Below, piece by piece: positions 34,418-47,035 of a stretch of 64,000 nucleotides of DNA (position 1 is the stretch's first letter; every line of letters starts with the position of its first letter). This stretch comes from Saccoglossus kowalevskii (taxonomy: Eukaryota > Hemichordata > Enteropneusta > Harrimaniidae): assembly GCF_000003605.2 (NCBI RefSeq), contig NW_003114461.1:486654-550653 (forward strand), given 5' to 3'. A model generated the notes under the pieces. The model had not been told where the DNA came from. It saw only the letters and a program-made list of their open reading frames with translations, and did no database searches. The translations under genes and the position numbers were made by a program.

Positions 34418-35092
34418 ATTATCACATCTCACTGTTGTTACGCATGGCATTGAATACAAATGGATATCACATGGTATATATATAGCATGGATAACGTCAC
34501 TGAAACTAATGAAGCAAATATGCACGACGAAGCCGCCACTGAAACGTCGCATCGGGGATCGCTTTGAGCATTTCTACGCGTTCCACGCCGATGCTCACCA
34601 AGAACGCTTGTGAATAGAAAACCTACGTTGGTGAGAAAGTCAATGCAGCCACATCCACGGCACTCTGACATTTTTATCTGGCGAGTGCTGAAATAACTTG
34701 CGTTTGAGAACTTCTCAATTCATTCCAATAATTTGATACTCACTAAGTGAGTCACACTGGAGAAACACGGCTACTAAAAACAGTAACCGTGGCTGAAAAA
34801 AAAAAACATTCACTGAGTAGCAATGTATATGTGTAAGCTACTATTGAGTAATGTTCCACTTGTTATAATACACAAAATAAAATACTACATACTTCAAATG
34901 TAAGTGCTGCTATTTTGTGGGAGAGCGCGTGTAAAAGATGTATGTTAGGAGACTGTGTATGTTCGATGACTGTTTATTGTGATATAAATAACACATGGTC
35001 ATTCGGGCAATAGTCGGCTATGGCATCATCAATATTATGGTCACCACCACCATACCTTGCAGGCAAAAAATCGTGAAATTGCTATTATTTTA
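34418..35092. mobile_element. Inserted dispersed repeat upstream of gene E
   Basis: In unit 1 the sequence runs without a break (TTGGTCTTCATAAAATACTG, then AAGTATAAG). In unit 2 the two halves are separated by about 675 bp. The inserted DNA resembles 43575-44178 in reverse orientation: ATCACATCTCACTGTTGTTA matches the inverse of 44151-44172, and TCGTGAAATT/GCAGGCAA at the right end matches the inverse of 43581-43600. No transposase frame is seen. Confidence 0.7.
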
Positions 35093-35262
35093 CTAAAGTA
35101 TAAGTAGGGCATAACGAAATGGGCAGTGCTTCACAGATCTCGCGCTGCTAACCAACTGAAATCCACCGGGAACGAGATCTCGGAACCATTTGCATCTATT
35201 AAGGTCTATTGACGTTCAAAGAGAAATCTAATTAGATATATTTTTTTTTATTTTCAGAAAGT

Positions 35263-35526
35263 ATGATGCTTAAATTGTGCATTGTTCTGCTCCTAATTGT
35301 GGTGGCCAATGAATGCAAGAAGGACGGCAGCCATGGATCACTGATGTCAGAGCGTAATAAAAATAAACCCAAACCGAATAAATTTGGTCTGCGTGACGGG
35401 ATTGGCCCAACCGAACCACCCGAAGCGCTCGAACCAACCGAAGCATCCGAAGAATCCGAACCAACCGAGACGTCTGGTCCTGAAGATGACACACTGGTCG
35501 CAGTACAATTTCCTTGGAGAAATTAA
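35263..35526 (+). CDS. Gene E: secreted acidic Pro/Glu/Thr-rich protein, altered C terminus
   Basis: The product has 87 residues and is the paralogue of gene D. The ATG is five bases after the acceptor TTTTATTTTCAG (ends 35257). The signal peptide (MMLKLCIVLLLIVVANE) and the CKKDGSHGSLMSE and NKNKPKPNKFG segments are nearly identical to D. The acidic tail differs more (EALEPTEASEESEPTETSG). At about 35512 one extra base relative to D shifts the frame: E ends FPWRN instead of continuing through the D-type end. It still has all other features, so I treat it as a probable gene rather than a pseudogene. It lost the canonical polyadenylation signal at the position used in D, and its proximal upstream DNA carries an insertion, so expression may differ. 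Confidence 0.78.
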   Translation: MMLKLCIVLLLIVVANECKKDGSHGSLMSERNKNKPKPNKFGLRDGIGPTEPPEALEPTEASEESEPTETSGPEDDTLVAVQFPWRN

Positions 35527-36879
35527 TGGCCTCGTAGGCGTTAAATAACGAAGTGAAACTATCACGTTTTCTTGAAGCGGATGATAGTGTATATGAATAA
35601 CTAGAAAACATCTCCAGGAGTTGCCAGTGAAAGACGATACTATGTATGTAGGTTTTAGAAGGGGCGACATTCACATAATATCGCTTATAAGTATGCATAA
35701 TCATTCGTGGAAATACCATTTATTATAAATACATAAATATAATATAATAATATAAATATATTTGATATGCAGTTTCTGTTTTGTGTTCAGGGTGATGTAT
35801 ATTAATCAATTTGAACATAAGAAATAAATTATGTTTAAATTGTGCTTTAATGTGAATATTTTATAACCAGTTTCATAATTCTGCAAATGGATCGGGCTAA
35901 TTGCTTAGTGCCAACACATTTCTCAGTTTTTCAGTCGTTCTATATCACGGAATGAAGCCGTAACATAATTGTACATTTCGATCATTGTCCATAATTGTGC
36001 AATCTGCTCTAACCTTAAGCTTGTCTTTATTAACACGATTATAAATTTTATACTGTCTGATATGTAGCTTAAACGTAGCTTTATTATGTCCGCTCAAGGA
36101 GAGACTGTGTATTCGACTTTCATTGTTTGGCTGCCCGCTCAGCCGCACTTTTACCCTTTTACCCCGGTGCACGTAAACGATCCAGTTGTTCCTGTCGCAA
36201 AGAGTGGCGGTTTCTGCGGCTTTCAATTAAACAACTGACACATAAATCTTATTGCATGTCTTAGTGCTAATCTGCAAACGGGTCCGATAATATGAGTGGA
36301 TAATATGCATCTTCAATTCGATAGATATTAACTAAATAAATAAATGATTTTCTTAAATATAGAACGTGGTTCATTTAGTGTAGGGCGTAGTTTTTTGATG
36401 TTTTCAAGTCCATTTCATTCAATTAACTCAAATGTTTTCACAACTACTTTTTTTTTAATTGAAGTCACGCATACAACGAAGGATATGGCGATTATATTGT
36501 GATATATTGGTATCAACGCATGCGTACACTGTACACTGTACATGAAAATGTTGTATCTAACATGAATACTAATTCACCAATAAAAAATAAAAAGTCACAT
36601 ATAATCACTGGAAGCACTTGATTCGTAAAAACGTTAATGAAAAATGTGTTATAAGGTCTGATTATTGTAGTACAGCAAGAATTTCCTATTTGTCGTTTGT
36701 TTTTAATTGATATTCCAATCCTGAAAGTCTAGTTTTGCTATCATTTAATATTACACGCCCTTGAAATTCATCGATCATTGCTATGCACAATAATACAACA
36801 TATCACAAGTTTCTATAGCTGCTAACGTTTACGTTGCACGACACTATCGTTATTAAACTAGGTGTGGCTGTTACTATTA

Positions 36880-38640
36880 TAACGTGCATCACAGGACACT
36901 CACTACGATTACTACTGATAGTACGATTACACTGGGCTCTATTTTTACTATACTGCACAGTACTATTACTACACAAATGCAACTGTTTTACCACATAAAC
37001 GTTTATTGCATCTTACTGTGCATTGTACTAGACTACATACTAGTATCACTGTACAAAAAACTGTTTTTAATGCACCAGACACTACTATTGTCACTACTAT
37101 TACCCCTCACTAGTCACTACTATTACTACACAAGTTACTACTATTACTACACTAGTCACTACTATTACTACGCCAGTCACTACTATTACTACACAATTAG
37201 CACTATTTTCACTACGCTAGGCACTACTTTTACTACACTAGTCACTACTATTACTACACTAGTCACTACTATTACTAAACAATTAGCACTATTTTCACTA
37301 CGCTAGGCACTACTTTTACTACACACAGCACTAATATTATTTCACCACACACTTCTATCACTAACCACTACTAATACAACACTAGTCACTAATATTATCG
37401 TCACTAGTCACTACTAATACAACACTAGTCACTAATATTATCGTCACTAGTCACTACTATTACTACACTAGTCACTACTATTACTACACTAGTCACTACT
37501 ATTACTGTCACTACTCACTAATATTACTGTCACTAGTCACTACTATTACTGTCACTACTATTACTACACTAATCACTACTATTACTTCGCCAGTCACTAC
37601 TATTACTACACAATTAGCACTAGTTTCACTACGCTAGGCACTACTTTTACTACACACAACGTTATTATTATTATTTGACTACACATTACTATCACTAATC
37701 ACTACTAATACAACACTAGTCACTACTATTACTATCACTAGTCACTACTATTACAGTCACTACTATTACTATCACTAGTCACTAATACAACACTAGTCAC
37801 TACTATTACTGTCACTAGTCACTACTCTTACTGTCACTAGTCACTACTATTACTACACTAGTCACTACTATTACTACACTAGTCACTACTATTACTGCAC
37901 AATTAGCACTATTGTTACTACGCTAGGCACTATTTTTACTATACACAACACTAATATTACTTAACTATACATTACTATCACTAGCCACCACTGTTACTAC
38001 ACTAGTCACTAATATCACTAGTCACTACTATTACTACACAGTTTACAATATTCTCAATACGCTAGGCATTACTTTTACTAAACACAACACTAATATTACT
38101 TCACTATACATTACTATCACTAACCACTACTAATACAACACTAGTCACTAATATTACTATCACTAGTCACTACTATTACAGTCACTACTAATACAACACT
38201 AGTCACTACTATTACTGTCACTACTCTTACTGTCACTAGTCACTACTCTTACTGTCACTAGTCACTACTATTACTACACTAGTCACTACTATTACTACAC
38301 TAGTCACTACTATTACTGCACAATTAGCACTATTGTTACTACGCTAGGCACTATTTTTACTATACACAACACTAATATTACTTAACTATACATTACTATC
38401 ACTAGCCACCACTGTTACTACACTAGTCACTAATATCACTAGTCACTACTATTACTACACAGTTTACAATATTCACAATACGCTAGGCATTACTTTTACT
38501 AAACACAACACTAATATTACTTCACTATACATTACTATCACTAGTCACTACTATTAATACACTAATCAATACTATCACTAGTCACTACACAGGATGACTA
38601 TTACTGTTCATTACTATTACTACATAATTAGCACTATTTT
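36880..38640. repeat. Satellite-like array with about 0.42-kb higher-order period
   Basis: About 1.75 kb consists of degenerate units of the type ACTACTATTACTACACTAG plus GTC or GTCACT, with SpeI-like ACTAGT joints. Some units are variant (GCACAATTAGCACTATT, TACGCTAGGCACTA). The variants recur in order: two marker points at 37897/38318 and 38041/38462 are both exactly 421 bp apart, and a similar block at about 37170 and 37587 is about 417 bp apart. The array is therefore a higher-order repeat of roughly 0.42 kb. A 140-codon frame across its start is a by-product of the repeat. It lies 3' of gene F. Confidence 0.9.
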
Positions 38641-38764
38641 ACTGCGCTACGAACTACTACTACGTTACAAACTATTATAACTGCACTACTTTTACTAATA
38701 ACGGTACAACGTTAGATTTAACATATTCCAAAATAATTAACGAAAAAAATATTATAATGGCTAT

Positions 38765-39697
38765 CTATTTTATATCATCGTAGATGTTATCACTCCCAAC
38801 TGTTTTATTGGTTGTCGAAGAGGACACGCCAGCGAAACTGGGTGTCTCACTTGCTGAGACCGTTTTGCTACGTGTAGGAGCGCTGGGGGTGACACTCAGT
38901 GAAACTGGTGTCGTAATAGTGACTGCTTGTTTACTCGCGTCTTCTGTTCTGTTACCCGTGGACTGATTGGGAGTGGCTGTACTGTCTGTGTCGTTGGTTG
39001 TTGCAGGTGTACTGTTGTCGTCTGGCGAATGAGTATCATACAATGGTGTTGTTCTATCGCTCACTGACTCAGTGGCGGTGAATGTGCTACCAGTGTCGTT
39101 GGATGCTGCTTGCTTACTCGTGTATTCTGTTCTTTTGCTCATGGAGGCACTGGGGGTGACTGTGTTGCTCGGGTCGTTTGTTGTTGTTTGTTTACTCGTG
39201 CCGTTTTGTGAATTGTTTTCAGTCATTGTGCTAGTTGATAGCATTTCGAAACCTGTAGCATTCCCACTATTGCTGGTAAGTTTGGTCAAATTTTCATCTC
39301 CCGTGTCAAATGTAGAATTAGAACTCAAGGCGACGTCGTATGAGTCACCGTTGTTGGCGCTGTCATCAAAAATAATTGAGCTGTCCGGGTCGGATGAGTG
39401 ACGGTCACCCTGTTTGGGTGTGGTCGTCCATGGAACTGGCGAGGGCGTTGTTGTGAGTACAAACAGAGCCTGATAGAGTTTATCAATGGCATTATCGTCT
39501 TCTTGGTATTCGAACAAATACTCTTCGACGGTCTCCATAATCATTGAAGCCAGCGGATCCGGAATTTCGTTTACTTGGAATAAATAGGTGAATTTCTGCA
39601 CGATATCGTTGGGTAGCTCTGGTTTGTCTTCTAATGGTGCGCCATCGACGGCAGATCTTAAGATTGTGACAACAATGCACGCGATGTAGAATTTCAT
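38765..39697 (-). CDS. Gene F: secreted mucin-like Ser/Thr-rich protein
   Basis: The product has 310 residues. I start at the ATG at 39697, 14 bases after an acceptor (CATTTTCAG, exon from 39711); the twelve codons upstream are partly intronic. Residues 1-18 are a signal peptide (MKFYIACIVVTILRSAVDG). Residues 20-90 look like a small helical domain (PNDIVQKFTYLFQVNEIPD, METVEEYLFEYQEDD). The rest is Thr/Ser/Asn/Pro-rich, with imperfect repeats of about 35-50 residues built around SKQA, NDT and TPSAS. It holds about a dozen N-glycosylation sequons, and the mature chain has no Cys. It fits a secreted, heavily glycosylated, non-gel-forming mucin; I recognise no named family. It shares the intron-before-ATG layout with A-E. 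Confidence 0.82.
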   Translation of the reverse strand: MKFYIACIVVTILRSAVDGAPLEDKPELPNDIVQKFTYLFQVNEIPDPLASMIMETVEEYLFEYQEDDNAIDKLYQALFVLTTTPSPVPWTTTPKQGDRHSSDPDSSIIFDDSANNGDSYDVALSSNSTFDTGDENLTKLTSNSGNATGFEMLSTSTMTENNSQNGTSKQTTTNDPSNTVTPSASMSKRTEYTSKQAASNDTGSTFTATESVSDRTTPLYDTHSPDDNSTPATTNDTDSTATPNQSTGNRTEDASKQAVTITTPVSLSVTPSAPTRSKTVSASETPSFAGVSSSTTNKTVGSDNIYDDIK

Positions 39698-40389
39698 TTC
39701 AAAACCATCAACTGAAAATGAGAAACAACACAAGTTTTTTTTACATTATTCAACTGCAAAAAATATTCGAGACGTTTCTGTAAGTCAGTGACGATATATA
39801 TATGGTTTGGGTCACGGTGTAAAACACCCCAACGTCAAATCTGATAATTACTGCAGTGTTAGCACCGCGACTGTAATTTATATTCGTTTGTTCGTTGATG
39901 ATTTATCCCATTGAAGTGTTGTTGTCATTTTTGAAATCTGACTGCGACCTGTAGTAAGCATAATTTATTATAATCCTGGGGTTGAACCAAATAAGTTGCA
40001 ACAAACAGCGAGGTATTGTGACACGATACTCAAAATCAGTGCCAACTCTGATTCGGTTCACAAATTTCTATTTGTGCAAATTGTGTAAAATTTAATATGG
40101 ATGATTTGTAAATATAACTAATTGTTGGAAAATACCAAAAAACATAATTATGACTTTACTTATTAAAGTCCTATCAATTTATATGATGCATTTGTATTTA
40201 TTTTTCAATATCATCTTGTGGTTTAGAGCTATTTCGTATGTTTTCAGTTATTCAAGTTTACAAATTTAGGAGGTTTTTCAAAAAATGAATCGGAAACCCA
40301 ATTTGTTTTCACTGAATCGAAATAGTCGCGTTAATTTTTTGAAAAAGTTGGGATATACTGTTTAATCATTTAATTTCCCCCATATTTGA

Positions 40390-40530
40390 TCCTATTTACT
40401 GGGTTTCACGAATTTGCCGATGAAACAATGGGTTATATTGTTATGTATGTTCCATTTAGCGTAATTTATTTATCCGCGAAAATAGCGAAATTGAAACACA
40501 ATGAATAATTAATGCATTTACAGTATTTGA
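40390..40530. repeat. Dispersed repeat in gene F 5' UTR intron
   Basis: Matches 13050-13180 (core CGAAAATAGCGAAATTGAAA, then a tract ending AATAATTAATGCATT). It lies in the predicted intron 39712-40846 of gene F, antisense to the gene, while the other copy lies sense in the corresponding intron of gene B. Confidence 0.5.
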
Positions 40531-40846
40531 ATATATTATATCTATGAAACTTCTGTCTGAAATACTGTTTTAGTCACATTGAGCTGTAATGAGGTCTCAC
40601 TCTCCCACGACAGGCATATACACAAATACTTATTTTACTGCCACTCAGTTTAAATAATGAAGCAATGGTTCATTTTTATCAAAATACTCGCTTTGGTGGC
40701 TAGTATGCTTACAGCCACTTCGAAGTGATATTGTTCAGTAGCAACGCACATAAACAACGCGTCGTAGGAAGTACTAGTAGAGTACTGGTGATCACATCGA
40801 CAGTTACTGCTCTGAGGGGGCGATAGGGTTGAAGTGGAATGCTTAC

Positions 40847-40980
40847 CTTTCAGTTTCCCCATGAAGCAGAATCCCCAGCCGTACCCTCGTCTTCGTAAGC
40901 TCCAATTCGTGCGTCGGCGATCGGAATGAATATAGAACAAATATCCCAGCAAGTTTAAATACATTTTCTGTATGACGTCA
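40847..40980 (-). promoter_or_regulatory. Predicted promoter and untranslated exon 1 of gene F
   Basis: On the minus strand a perfect CRE palindrome TGACGTCA (40973-40980) is followed by TATTTAAA (40961-40954). A donor (CTGAAAG then GTAAGC) sits at 40847. This gives an untranslated exon of about 80 bases starting near 40927, and an intron 40846-39712 that ends just before the gene F ATG. The spacing is typical of a TATA promoter, but the link to gene F rests on position only. Confidence 0.5.
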
Positions 40981-40984
40981 GATA

Positions 40985-43574
40985 CGGGCAACAGCTCGGC
41001 TTAAACGGAGTCTTTTGTTTTGGTTGATTACTGTCACAGCGGTGTCATTAACAACTTTATTGCTTATTATTTTGTTTATGGCTAATTATAACAATTACAT
41101 CACGTTTGTGTCATTGTTTCGAAGAATGACGACAGACGTGATGTTCATTGTATGGTGTATTTATGATATCGATTGGCACTTACGTAAAAACGACAAAAAT
41201 TACGTTTGATACGTGCGTGGGAACAACATATCTTTTATTCTTACTCCATGTAATTATTATAATTACCAGCGTAATAACGTTTACATTTCATAGAATTGGA
41301 CTATGTATAGTTTCAACTTAAACACTTGCAAAGGATATCGATGATTTTGGGACGCCTGTATTGGAAATGGTAAGATGTGGTTGGAAGACACTCTCGGCAG
41401 TGTATCTCGACACGCCATGACACCTCGACGATCTATGGGGTCCATTCATAATTCGATTCATAAAATCGACATGGCGTGGCGATGGTTATGGGATTGTCAA
41501 ACATAAACATACCACGTGATAGCAGAGCCCGAATGCCGTCCGAAAGTGTCGGGTAATGCCCCGTGACGACCCAGTTTATATCCCAAGGGAACGCGCCAAA
41601 ACATAAATAACATCGGCAACAAGATAATTAACTGTGATGTCATTCATAAACTTATCACCCCGGGCCTATTAAGCAGTGTGTATCCATATGATAGTCACCG
41701 AAGTCATGCTGCTATAGGCAGGTCACCAGTTGAGCTTGGACACGACATTGTTATCTTGAAGTTGTGTGTAGATATGTAAACCTTATATTATATCGATCAA
41801 TCATTGGTCCTTTCTGTTTATATAACCCACGAATTCGGTGCAAACGCACCCATGAGTATTGACAAGACCATATACCCGTGAGAAAGTTCGCCCACTTTTC
41901 ATTTCGATACGCATAATTAAGCGTGGTGGTTGCGTTTCAGCTGCATGAACTGACTATAATCACGTGATATCCGCACGTGCCTGTCAATGAGCCGTGCAGG
42001 GTCGGAGCCCTATTGTACGCTGGTATTTTAAAAGTTTGACTTTATCAAATCGACTGTGCAATTGAAAAATAAAAAAAATACTGGACATTTTGTTAATTAT
42101 GGTAAATTGTCTTGCAAAGGATGAATACTGAAGCTACAATTCATGTTCCCTGGCAACGGGTGGCAAATTATTCACACATCACAAAACATGCAAAATGAAT
42201 AGATAACATTGCAAATTAAAGTTACATGCGGCATGAGTGCGAAATTATGACTTTGACATAAAAAAAAGAGTACATTTCTTTGGCAAATAATCTAGATACT
42301 AGACTATATACCATGCCAGACGTCAGTTTTCGACATTTGCTGCCACTGTCTCCCATTACTTTTTTGCATTTATAAAAAAAAGATCTCGACGCAAACAGCC
42401 GCCGAGAATTCGTAATAGAGACAGCGAGAGATACAAGACACTTGTTTTATCTAATCCAACAGTGGTAACCATGGTATTTGTAGTGGACGTGGTGACGGGA
42501 GAGAATGGTCACTATTTGAGGGGGCAAACTAATTGTCGTGGCTCACGCGCTCTCACGAGATCTCGGCGGCCATTTTTGTCTATGATATATTGCAAATAAG
42601 GCAAGTGCTAGAGGCTCCAGAAAGCATATTCCATCATCGGCTCTACGTGACAGGACCGTGTTAGATATGTAAAATTAGTTTGAAGATTACTTTACAGTGA
42701 GTAATCAATTGTGTAAACTTTTTTTTCAAATATTGTTAGTAACATTGTGGATGACTGAGCTATCAGCAATATGTCGATACTATTTACATGTGATATTCCA
42801 CATATTATGGCAGTTCAATGTAATAAAGCAATGTAATAATATTATTCATCTCAATCCAATCCAGGCATTCTGATTGGTCCGTGCAAGCAGATTTTTATTT
42901 GACGTCATGGCTGACTATAACAAACCAAACGAATATCTTAAGATATTGATGATTTACATAATATTTCTTTAATTATTATTTATAGCAATTATATTATTTT
43001 GAATATTTCTGGTGGTTTCAATTGTCGGCTATAAAGCTGATATAAAGCCGTATCATATGTTAGCCCTCATTACAAATTCCCTCAACCTCAACTTTTCTGC
43101 GCACATAAATGTGTTTCTTCCATGTCTAGTGACGATTCGTCACGGATTGTGAAACGACCACGGGTTGAATTGACTTCCAATTTAGTTAATATGTTACCAA
43201 TGCATCACCAAACTGTATTTCTCAATTTCAATTTCAATAGAATAAATTAACAGTAATTGGCGTTCCGGCACGGCGATTATGCAAATAAGACATGAGGCTT
43301 TACGATCTTGAATACACGCTCACAAACTGCGAACTCTGCGTTAGTGTTGAGATGCCGAATTGTTCGAGTTACGGACATCGATTTACAAACACGCCCAGAA
43401 ACCACGCCCACTTTTGCGAAACCATGCCCAAATTTAATAACAGTTAACCGAACTTCGGGTTACGGGCAACACAGATTTTGTTAACGTCCACATTCAGTAA
43501 CTCGAACTATAAATAACAGTTAACCGAACTTTAAATTACGGGAAATATTTAAATAATAACACATGCTTGTGAGG
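40985..43574. other. Intergenic, no supported gene
   Basis: A 64-codon hydrophobic frame at 41015-41209 starts just outside the gene F promoter, but no further evidence supports it. Around 42840-42900 a phrase like TCTGATTGGTCCGTGCAA recurs from 10138. Nothing else is recognised. Confidence 0.4.
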
Positions 43575-44178
43575 GTAATGTCACGATTTGTTGCCTGCCC
43601 AAGGGATGGCCTTCGGCTCTGGCATCAATCAATATTATGGTCATGACTAACAGCATTCGCCAGATAAATAAGTCAGAGTGCCTTTGAAGTGACTGAAATT
43701 ACCTTCTCACGAACGTACCAAACCTTCTATTCACATGTCACTCAGCTTAGATCGTTTTCGGTTAGCATGAGCGTGGAATGCGTAGAAATGCTCACATCGC
43801 AGAACGCGCCGCAGCGATCCCGGCCGCGACGTTTCAGTGACGGCTTTGCCGTACATTTTTGCCTCATATATAGAATATCCTAACCACCAAAACAGAGTAT
43901 CTTACTTAATATCCATTCTGACACGTTCGCTAAATGGCTAAAGTTTGTGAAAACCTTGAAAGCAGCCCGAAAGCAACAGTGACCGGGACAGCAGCAATGC
44001 AGCGAACGACAATTTGTTATGCGCAGTAGTTTCAGTGACGTCATCCATGTGATATACCCATGTAATTTCCACATGGCGGGCAATATACCATGTATTATCC
44101 ATTTTTATTCAATATAATGTGACCGATTCTCAACCAATCACAGCATGCGTAACAGCAGTGAGATGTGATAAACAACGT
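43575..44178. mobile_element. Dispersed repeat, second copy of the gene E insertion
   Basis: Shares, in reverse orientation, most blocks of 34418-35092, including GCGTAACAGCAGTGAGATGT and GGAATGCGTAGAAATGCTCA. No coding capacity is seen. It abuts the MITE at 44181. Confidence 0.65.
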
Positions 44179-44180
44179 TA

Positions 44181-44515
44181 AAGAGCGGTGGTCGTCGCGC
44201 TGCGCATGTGCGACATTCGTGTTGATAAAAATTGATTTTCCCACAACCCAATGCGCTCTTCTAATGGAAATCACAATGATGAGGTTTGATTTGGGCGCGA
44301 CTTGCACTAGTTACCGCAGGTGACTTCTTCCATACCTTCCAACCACCTAAAAAATACTCCATTAAAGCTTGGTAACGTCTCCGTTTGTAGCCGTTGATCT
44401 GCGCACGGTTACGGTTTTTAGTAACCGTGATCTGCGCAACAGTCAAAGCCGCCGTCTTTGTTTCCATGAGACCCATATATTTAGCGCATGCGTGGCGCTA
44501 CGACTACCGCCGAAC
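44181..44515. mobile_element. MITE with GGTGGTCGTCGC-type inverted ends, copy 2
   Basis: The left end is AAGAGCGGTGGTCGTCGCG (44181); the right end is GCGCTACGACTACCGCCG (44496). The interior matches 18226-18503 in inverted orientation (for example AAAGCTTGGTAACGTCTC, GCGCTCTTCTAATGGAAATC). It is about 55 bp longer than copy 1 because of a small duplication around GATCTGCGCA, which occurs twice (about 44397 and 44430). Confidence 0.75.
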
Positions 44516-45084
44516 CAGCTTTCAAACTATATTGCAACGTTTTACAATTAGTGAACATCGTGGCTGTACTGGACATTCGAGTACCTAATGTATCAACATA
44601 ACTATTCTATAGTGTTTTTACAATAGCTCGTGTGTATTTTCATTGCAGTTTACCGGGGCTGTTCTTAAGCCACTAACAGCATGGCGATTATTTTTACCTT
44701 TCGAATGATGACATTAACTGCATTCTATAAAAAAAAAAAAGTTTCAACAGGCTTTTTGATAATTGAATGGGTATACCAATTATCCTGTCATCAGGAAAAT
44801 TTATCGCGATGTGTACAGACAGTCTGAGTTCTTATGTGGTTCCTCGAGGCGGGAGCACTCGCCATGTCATACGCTTCAATCCTTGCGGCTGATTACTGGG
44901 GAAGGAGGCTATTTTTTCTGAAGATGGGCAGGACTCGGGCCTCATTAGGGTATCGAATTGCAGCAACGTGACCGAAAGTCTGGTACCAGCATCAGTACTA
45001 GGGTTAACTTTTTATTCTTTACTGCTGACGCTCCAGTACCTTCCAAAACTATTTACGTGTTCCTCTATTTATTAGACAATACCG
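44516..45084. other. Intergenic, nothing recognised
   Basis: Short frames only. Confidence 0.4.
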
Positions 45085-45200
45085 ATCTGAAAAGTAATGT
45101 GACGTGCATCAAACCCATAATCTCTAATGTATGTACCAAGTTTGAACAAAATCCATCCATAAATGCCAAGATACAGTTCTGGAATGCCATATATGCTTGA
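45085..45200. repeat. Dispersed repeat, third copy of the 4.1-4.4 kb family
   Basis: Contains ATGTACCAAGTTTGAACAAA followed by ATCCATCCATAAATGCCAAG, matching 4128-4170 and 4373-4412. Confidence 0.65.
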
Positions 45201-47035
45201 TTTTTAATGTATTTTTAGCACAAAAATGGCTGCGTCCAAACGGGGACTAAAAATATGGTGCCGATGTACATATTAAGCCAAATACGTGGACGTAATCCTC
45301 TGCAAGATGTACACAAGAAGTCTCACCCCATGCATGCCTAGTAATCCTTTCGTACAACTGACTGAAAATGACGACAGCGAGTGGTACATATATATGGGGG
45401 CCATTGGAACACAAAGTAATGGCAAGTTAAACGAATCCCATTGGCCACCGTGACAAGAGAAATTGACCAACAGTCACCGTGAGTGAACCATGGTGTGTAA
45501 TTACCAAGGATACCTTTTTGAGTATTTCAAGTTAGGTCAAGCGGTAGGTACATCGCCTTCAGCGTTGTGTTTCCTTTGTGCTAGGATGTCGAGCGTTTCC
45601 TTTTAGTTGCCGGCCAGTGTTCCAGGATTGGAAGCAAAACAGGGTACCATTCACGGAGAAATGGAGGGAATGTGGATAATCGCGTATGTAACTCGACGAG
45701 GATTTTTTTCATGAACATCTTTGGTTTGGTTTTGATAATTAATATTTTGTTGTTTACATGTTGGTGTCCAGCCAGACTGAATATTACATATATTCCACGA
45801 AGGTTATAGTTGGCCACTATTTTCAACATTGAACAAACGCAAAAACTCGAAGGTATTGCACCTTACCGGATCACAGAACCACAGTAGGCGAATATATCAA
45901 AGTATTCCGTCGATAATTCGAATATATATTTAAATCACGGTCTTAAAACGAATACATAAATAAATTGTATAAATTTGAATTACACTCTGTTATTTACTGC
46001 CGAAACCGATGGGCGCCTATGCTGTACTTTAAGAAATTGTCGACAGATTTCGAAGTGAATATCCATCAAAGAAGCTTTGATGATTTGTATTGTGGAGACA
46101 GACGCCCGGCCAATGTGTTAGCAGGGACGGTACACACAGCATGTGATTGTGATTGGAAGTCTGAAGAATGGGAAAAGGAAGTTGCGCCCTCTATAGACGA
46201 AGCGCATAAATGACGTATGAGAGTCTACGGACGACGGGAAGGAGTGGTATTGACAACGCATCCTTGATCTGCGGTAGTCTGTCAATGACAATCAGTTTTG
46301 GTTTCTTAGTATCATTGTAAATGACAAACGACAGTTTTGTATATTTGAACGACACTGCTTACACTCAGGTACGTCATTTTAGAGAAAATAAGCGTTTCGT
46401 GTTTATGCAGTCGACTTATTGGACAGATGTATTGTGGGGGAATTCAATGAAAGTCTCGGAACACTATTTGGATATTACAGAGGATTCTTCAATCAATAGT
46501 ATATGTAACGAACAATGCAGCACACGCATATTGCACACAGCGCTTTTGCACACAATAATGTTTCTGACATAAGAGATACCAATGTTGACTGTCTGACGTC
46601 GAAGTAACCGGGATAATACTGAACGATTTTTCTAAAAAAAAAATCATGCAATTCTGCTGACCTAATGCGATAAATGCTGACGGCGTATTACAGGAACCCC
46701 GAGTTATTATCTTATTAGTATCTACTTTATCTCCATGCTTTTGCTGAACCGTCTATCATGATATCATGTACCACAGACAGGGGGGTATAACATTTAAGAA
46801 ATACTTAATCCGAATCAAATACAGTAATAACCACAGTGACATTACTTGTATTTCTGTAACACGAATTTGCTTATAAGGCCACAACTTGTCTAAGACAAAA
46901 GTTTATAGACTTTATTTTCTTTGATGATTTTTGTTCTTTCAAGACGATCAATATTGAAGAATCCTTTAAAGATAATATAGTATACGCGGGTAAATATACT
47001 TGCATACAGTCTCTTGTATATATATTTTTTTCAAT
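45201..47035. other. Intergenic, weak open frames only
   Basis: Plus-strand frames at 45965-46213 (contains KKLSTDFEVNIHQRSFDDLY) and 46321-46572 (contains RHFRENKRFVFMQSTYW) look somewhat protein-like, but I see no acceptor or donor that would tie them together. I leave them uncalled. Confidence 0.35.

Larger units (their letters stand above)
32940..36770 (+). repeat. Tandem segmental duplication, unit 2 (gene E)
   Basis: Second copy of the 29310-32790 unit. It is interrupted by an insertion at about 34418-35092 upstream of gene E and has a much shorter TAGGGCGTG minisatellite. The copies diverge by indels as well as substitutions, so the duplication is not recent. Confidence 0.85.

Noticed and set aside
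36884-37306. 140-codon plus-strand frame rich in Leu, Thr and Tyr
   Set aside because: It runs into the satellite-like array; its Thr/Tyr/Leu repeats come from the short DNA unit.
36880-38640. CRISPR-like reading of the repeated array
   Set aside because: Units are degenerate, contiguous and without unique spacers, and the DNA is eukaryotic.
38784-39401. Plus-strand frames rich in Leu and Val across gene F
   Set aside because: They are antisense shadows of the Ser/Thr-rich coding sequence of gene F.
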